A stretch of DNA of 64,000 nucleotides, taken from positions 844,308-908,307 of the forward strand of contig CACVBU010001011.1 in the NCBI GenBank assembly GCA_902728285.1. Reading direction: 5' to 3'. Position numbers and translations under genes: made by a program. The stretch comes from Clytia hemisphaerica. Its lineage: Eukaryota; Cnidaria; Hydrozoa; Leptothecata; Clytiidae. Below, in pieces: positions 61,609-64,000 of this stretch (positions are counted from its first letter, which is position 1; each line of letters begins with the position of its first letter). The notes below the pieces were generated by a model. It saw nothing but the letters and a program-made list of their open reading frames with translations. It was not told the origin of the DNA and did not search any database.

Positions 61609-62243
61609 TTTGATTATAATTTAATTTTTGTGTTACAGTAAGCAATTATTGTCCCCGTTCCAAAACGGAAATTTTGTAAAATGCAAGGGTGATTATTTAA
61701 ATCGTTGCGAAATTTCACTGTTTATACAACTTGTTTTTTCTTTATTTTATTATAAGCGTGTGTTTTAAGAAAATAGGTAGTTTCATTATCATGCACTTTT
61801 TGTGTTATCTGTAAAAATCAAAGAGCTTCCATTTATAAATATAGTTATTTCGACGGGTAGTATATAACATTAATCATATTGAATTTCGTAATAATTAGAG
61901 GTATTTCAGGTTATAAAGTTCATTATAATTACATATAGAAGTTATATAAATATGAAGATAGTTTACTGAAAGCAGGTTAATGTTAATACGTGATTGTAGA
62001 TATTATCATAGAATGTTATTTTATTTATATTTTAAGGAATTTCATGAAAAAAATTAAACAACTGTTACAGTACTTTAATTTCATTTATATTTTCGGAAGT
62101 ATTATATTTTTGTTCTGGAAGTTTGATTATGCATTAGAGACTTTGAATAGTCAAAATACAAACGCATCAAGATTTGAGTGTCCAAATAGTTTACTGAAAT
62201 TCATTAATTTCTGATATTTCGATAATTAAAGATTTATAAATTA
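61609..62243. other. KDZ element 3' non-coding DNA
   Basis: AT-rich sequence downstream of the transposase; the frame at 61990-62214 shows no motif. Confidence 0.4.
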
Positions 62244-62394
62244 CCCGCAGGGAACCCGCAGTGAGATTTGGAAACCCGCAGGCGGCGGCGGGATTCAAGG
62301 TTTCGATAACTAAAGATTCGAAAAGTTGCTATAGCATATTTCAAGTCAATCCGCAGGGCTCTGCGGGGAATATTGGACTATCTGTGCCTAAGTG
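62244..62394. repeat. KDZ right subterminal repeats and inverted end
   Basis: CCCGCAGGGAACCCGCAG and AACCCGCAGGCGGCGGCGGG (62244-62294) are the inverse of the left-array unit. CCGCAGGGCTCTGCGGGGAA (62351-62370) precedes the end TATTGGACTATCTGTG, inverse of the left CACAGAT...TATTCCCCGC. One unit only, against six at the left. Confidence 0.8.
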
Positions 62395-62402
62395 TCCTGA
62401 CT

Positions 62403-63478
62403 TCAGGTTTTGTTATTATTTCGCAGTTTTTAGAGGCGTGGCATCGACGACAAAAGACGCACATTGGTGAGTTCCTTTCTCTTTGTTGTTCACCGCTCTT
62501 TCTTTCCTCTCTCTTCTCTTTGTGATGATAATTATTTCTTTGTGAAACGAATAAACTTTCTGTTGTTGAATAATAACTGTTTTCGTTAGAAAATAAATCT
62601 TTTGAAATTTTCTCCCTCGCAGAGAGTTCATTTTCAAAAACTTTCAAAATGTCATTTATATTCCAAATTTCTCCTGGAGTATTTCTTGAAACGAGTAATC
62701 GAAAATCATTTGGCAATTTTTTAATTACAATTGGAATTAGCATTGGCCCGAAAGTTTCACCCTTGCAGTCTAATGCCTCTAGGCTTCTGACCTACGATTC
62801 AATTCGGTCGAACAGTTTTCTTAATCCTTTTATGTCTTTTTCATCGTCAACACTCTCTTATCCCAATAATACGTCCATATGGGCCGAAATAAGGGTTTGT
62901 TTATCACCAAATCTTTTAGCTAAAAGTTCTCTAGCATCCTCATAATTTTCATTCGTAAGATTCAAGCCTTTAATGCATTCAGACGCTTCTCCTTCCAACA
63001 AAGATACTAAATAGTTCATTTTTTTGACGTTTGATAAATGACCATTTTTATGGATAGCCTCTTCGAACGATTGAGAAAAGGATTGATATTCTGTAGGGTC
63101 TCCTGAGAAAGTTTTAATTTTCATTTTCGGAAGCGCAACTGATTTCGCTTTTTTGGACGATACACTAGCCTCTGTAACTGGTTGATACTGCTTGGCTGGC
63201 AAACTGGCCCTGATCCTGTGATCAGCTTTGTTCATGAGAAGTTTACATTTACTCTCAATTGCATAATTAGTGTTAACAAATGTGTCAAACTCACCGTCTG
63301 ATTCGATTCACATGCTTGTACAAAACGATTGGTTTTATCCAACATCATATTCATTAAACCAGTTATCTCATTAATCCTTTCGGTATCAAGTTTTTCATTT
63401 TCATCTAGAATTCCATTTATCTCCTTCGATATTTTTCAAATTACTAGTCAACGATCTGAGCGTTCTTTTTGTAGCCAT
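62403..63478 (-). pseudogene. BEL3 gag, upstream half
   Basis: Start at ATG 63478 (MATKRTLRSLTSNLKNIEG). A helical N-terminus follows, then a DUF1759 block (KMKIKTFSGDPTEYQSFSQS, then NYLVSLLEGEASECI and RELLAKRFGD), then PMLIPIVIKKLPNDFRLLVS. The first zinc knuckle CVFCRRCHASKNC ends at ITKPEV where the KDZ element starts. Frame breaks near 63420 and 62858 and a TAG near 62787. TCCTGACT at 62395-62402 is the right TSD copy. Confidence 0.85.
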
Positions 63479-63677
63479 AATTGCAAACTGTATACAACAA
63501 GCCCAAGAAACGATTTAAAACAATTCAAAACTCAATCAACAAACAGTGTCTAAAATATATGAAGTGATCAAAACAACTTTCCAACCACAACCATAAATTC
63601 AAATTTTTATTTATTTTTCCTTCTTGTTACTTTTTCTTACTTTCTATCTCTTTATTTTTATCCGGTTCGGTGGACCA
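63479..63677. other. BEL3 leader
   Basis: Short non-coding leader between gag and the 5' LTR. Minus-strand bases next to the LTR (GGTCCACCGAACCGG) include TGGTCC, a possible primer-binding site. Confidence 0.4.
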
Positions 63678-63845
63678 TTTCATAAAATATACTATCTTTA
63701 CCTACAGACCTTATGCGGCTGCGGTCATAACTAAAACTAACTCAAAAGAATACAAAGGACTGTAATATGCTATGCTATGATATATGCTAATATATGCTAA
63801 ATATACAATGACGTAATACGTATAATTATACTTTCTTTTCCGACA
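63678..63845 (-). repeat. BEL3 5' LTR
   Basis: 168 bp, same length as 52900-53067; followed on the plus strand by the TSD ACGTA at 63846-63850. Confidence 0.85.
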
Positions 63846-63850
63846 ACGTA

Positions 63851-64000
63851 CCTCGAAATTTGACAGCTACTTCTACAATACAAACTTCACCGTAGTAGCA
63901 GTTAAAGGATTAACGTAGAATCAGAGTCTGGAAAACGATACACATGAAACGTCTCTTTCTTTAAACACCGCAAAGGGGAGGAAGTACAACATCAACAAGC
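63851..64000 (+). pseudogene. Gypsy pol C-terminal tail
   Basis: A plus-strand frame reads DSYFYNTNFTVVAVKGLT, then a TAG, then a divergent ending with ETSLSLNTAKGRK. P-x-x-V-x-x-V-K-G followed by an R-N-x-S-x-F-K-type end is the usual Gypsy integrase tail. It follows VIMKRDQR at 52899 once BEL3 is removed. The window ends before the 3' LTR. Confidence 0.75.

Larger units (their letters stand above)
56963..62394. mobile_element. KDZ-type DNA transposon with ATPase cargo
   Basis: 5432 bp between TSD copies TCCTGACT (56955-56962 and 62395-62402). The ends are weak inverted repeats: from each end, seven or eight poorly matched bases, then CACAGAT, then TATTCCCCGC. Subterminal GC-rich repeats are inverted relative to each other (57000-57496; 62244-62372). 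Two divergent genes lie inside: a DUF3987-like ATPase (minus) and a KDZ transposase (plus). An 8-bp TSD is, as I recall, usual for Zisupton. The insertion interrupts BEL3 gag codons between KPEV and RRSI-type sequence. Confidence 0.85.
52900..63845 (-). mobile_element. BEL/Pao LTR retrotransposon BEL3, split by a KDZ transposon
   Basis: 168-bp LTRs (52900-53067 and 63678-63845) with a few differences; TSD ACGTA (52895-52899 and 63846-63850) within Gypsy integrase-tail codons. Without the KDZ element and one TSD it would be about 5.5 kb. Minus-strand gag, knuckles, protease, RT, RNase H and integrase are all recognisable but carry stops and frameshifts. It is clearly a different family from BEL1 and BEL2 (VDD context LHVDDMTSG; shorter LTRs). 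Confidence 0.9.
20975..64000 (+). mobile_element. Gypsy LTR retrotransposon, dismembered by nested insertions
   Basis: Gag, protease, RT, RNase H and the first half of integrase lie at 21020-24344. The second half of integrase is at 52214-52899 and the pol tail at 63851 onward. The pieces join in order and orientation once three insertions are removed: 22231-22562, 24345-52213 and 52900-63845. Each insertion has a matching duplication at its edges. The 5' LTR probably ends at TTTTACA (near 20977). The 3' LTR is beyond the window. Several frameshifts and loss of RT catalytic residues show it is long dead. Confidence 0.85.

Noticed and set aside
56963-62394. DUF3987-like gene as evidence of bacterial contamination or a prophage
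   Set aside because: It has an intron, sits in a TSD-bounded animal-type transposon and shares composition with its neighbours.
1-64000. CRISPR array
   Set aside because: All tandem repeats found (49, 66, 81 and 84 bp) lack unique spacers of constant size, and no cas-like genes occur.

Overview
The window is animal-type, AT-rich genomic DNA made almost entirely of transposable elements. No bacterial operon, rRNA, CRISPR array or convincing host gene is visible. GT-AG introns, BEL/Pao and Gypsy retrotransposons, a CR1-like LINE with a 2A peptide and PHD finger, Penelope-like fragments, a Helitron, a KDZ (Kyakuja-Dileera-Zisupton) DNA transposon and many palindromic MITEs suggest an aquatic invertebrate. 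A cnidarian is my best guess, from repertoire only.

Layout. 0-11.4 kb holds old LINE and Penelope-like fragments, a possible SINE, a 49-bp minisatellite, several MITEs (two with clear 8-bp target-site duplications, TSDs) and an ATCGAT-rich tract with a long inverted repeat. 11.45-19.09 kb is a complete BEL/Pao element (BEL1): 429-bp LTRs with 2 mismatches, TSD GACTG, and three frameshifts. 19.1-20.9 kb has two decayed coding-like pieces on the minus strand.

From about 20.9 kb to the window end lies one Gypsy element pulled apart by nested insertions. A 332-bp hAT-type MITE sits between protease and reverse transcriptase (TSD TTTGCTGC). A 27.9-kb insertion (24345-52213; CACGG-type inverted ends; TSD ATCA) splits the integrase zinc-binding domain between its His and Cys pairs. 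A third insertion, BEL3 (52900-63845; TSD ACGTA), splits the integrase tail. The Gypsy tail resumes at 63851.

Inside the 27.9-kb insertion is a decayed minus-strand Helitron (3' hairpin at 25.1 kb; RPA-like gene with intron; Pif1 helicase; HUH Rep; a ubiquitin-specific-protease-like gene). Its helicase is cut by a 3.47-kb element with terminal palindromes and a 10-bp TSD. BEL2 (39241-50730; identical 288-bp LTRs; TSD ACATA; intact 1986-codon gag-pol) is also there, and carries a full-length CR1-like LINE in its leader.

Inside BEL3, the gag zinc-knuckle frame is split by a 5.43-kb KDZ transposon (56963-62394; TSD TCCTGACT). This carries a damaged KDZ transposase, a divergently transcribed intact gene for a DUF3987-like P-loop ATPase, and GC-rich 84-bp subterminal repeats. 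The transposase-ATPase pairing and the hairpin repeats shared by the BEL1 and BEL2 leaders are the most novel-looking signals. All assignments are from reading motifs and junctions by eye; no searches were run.
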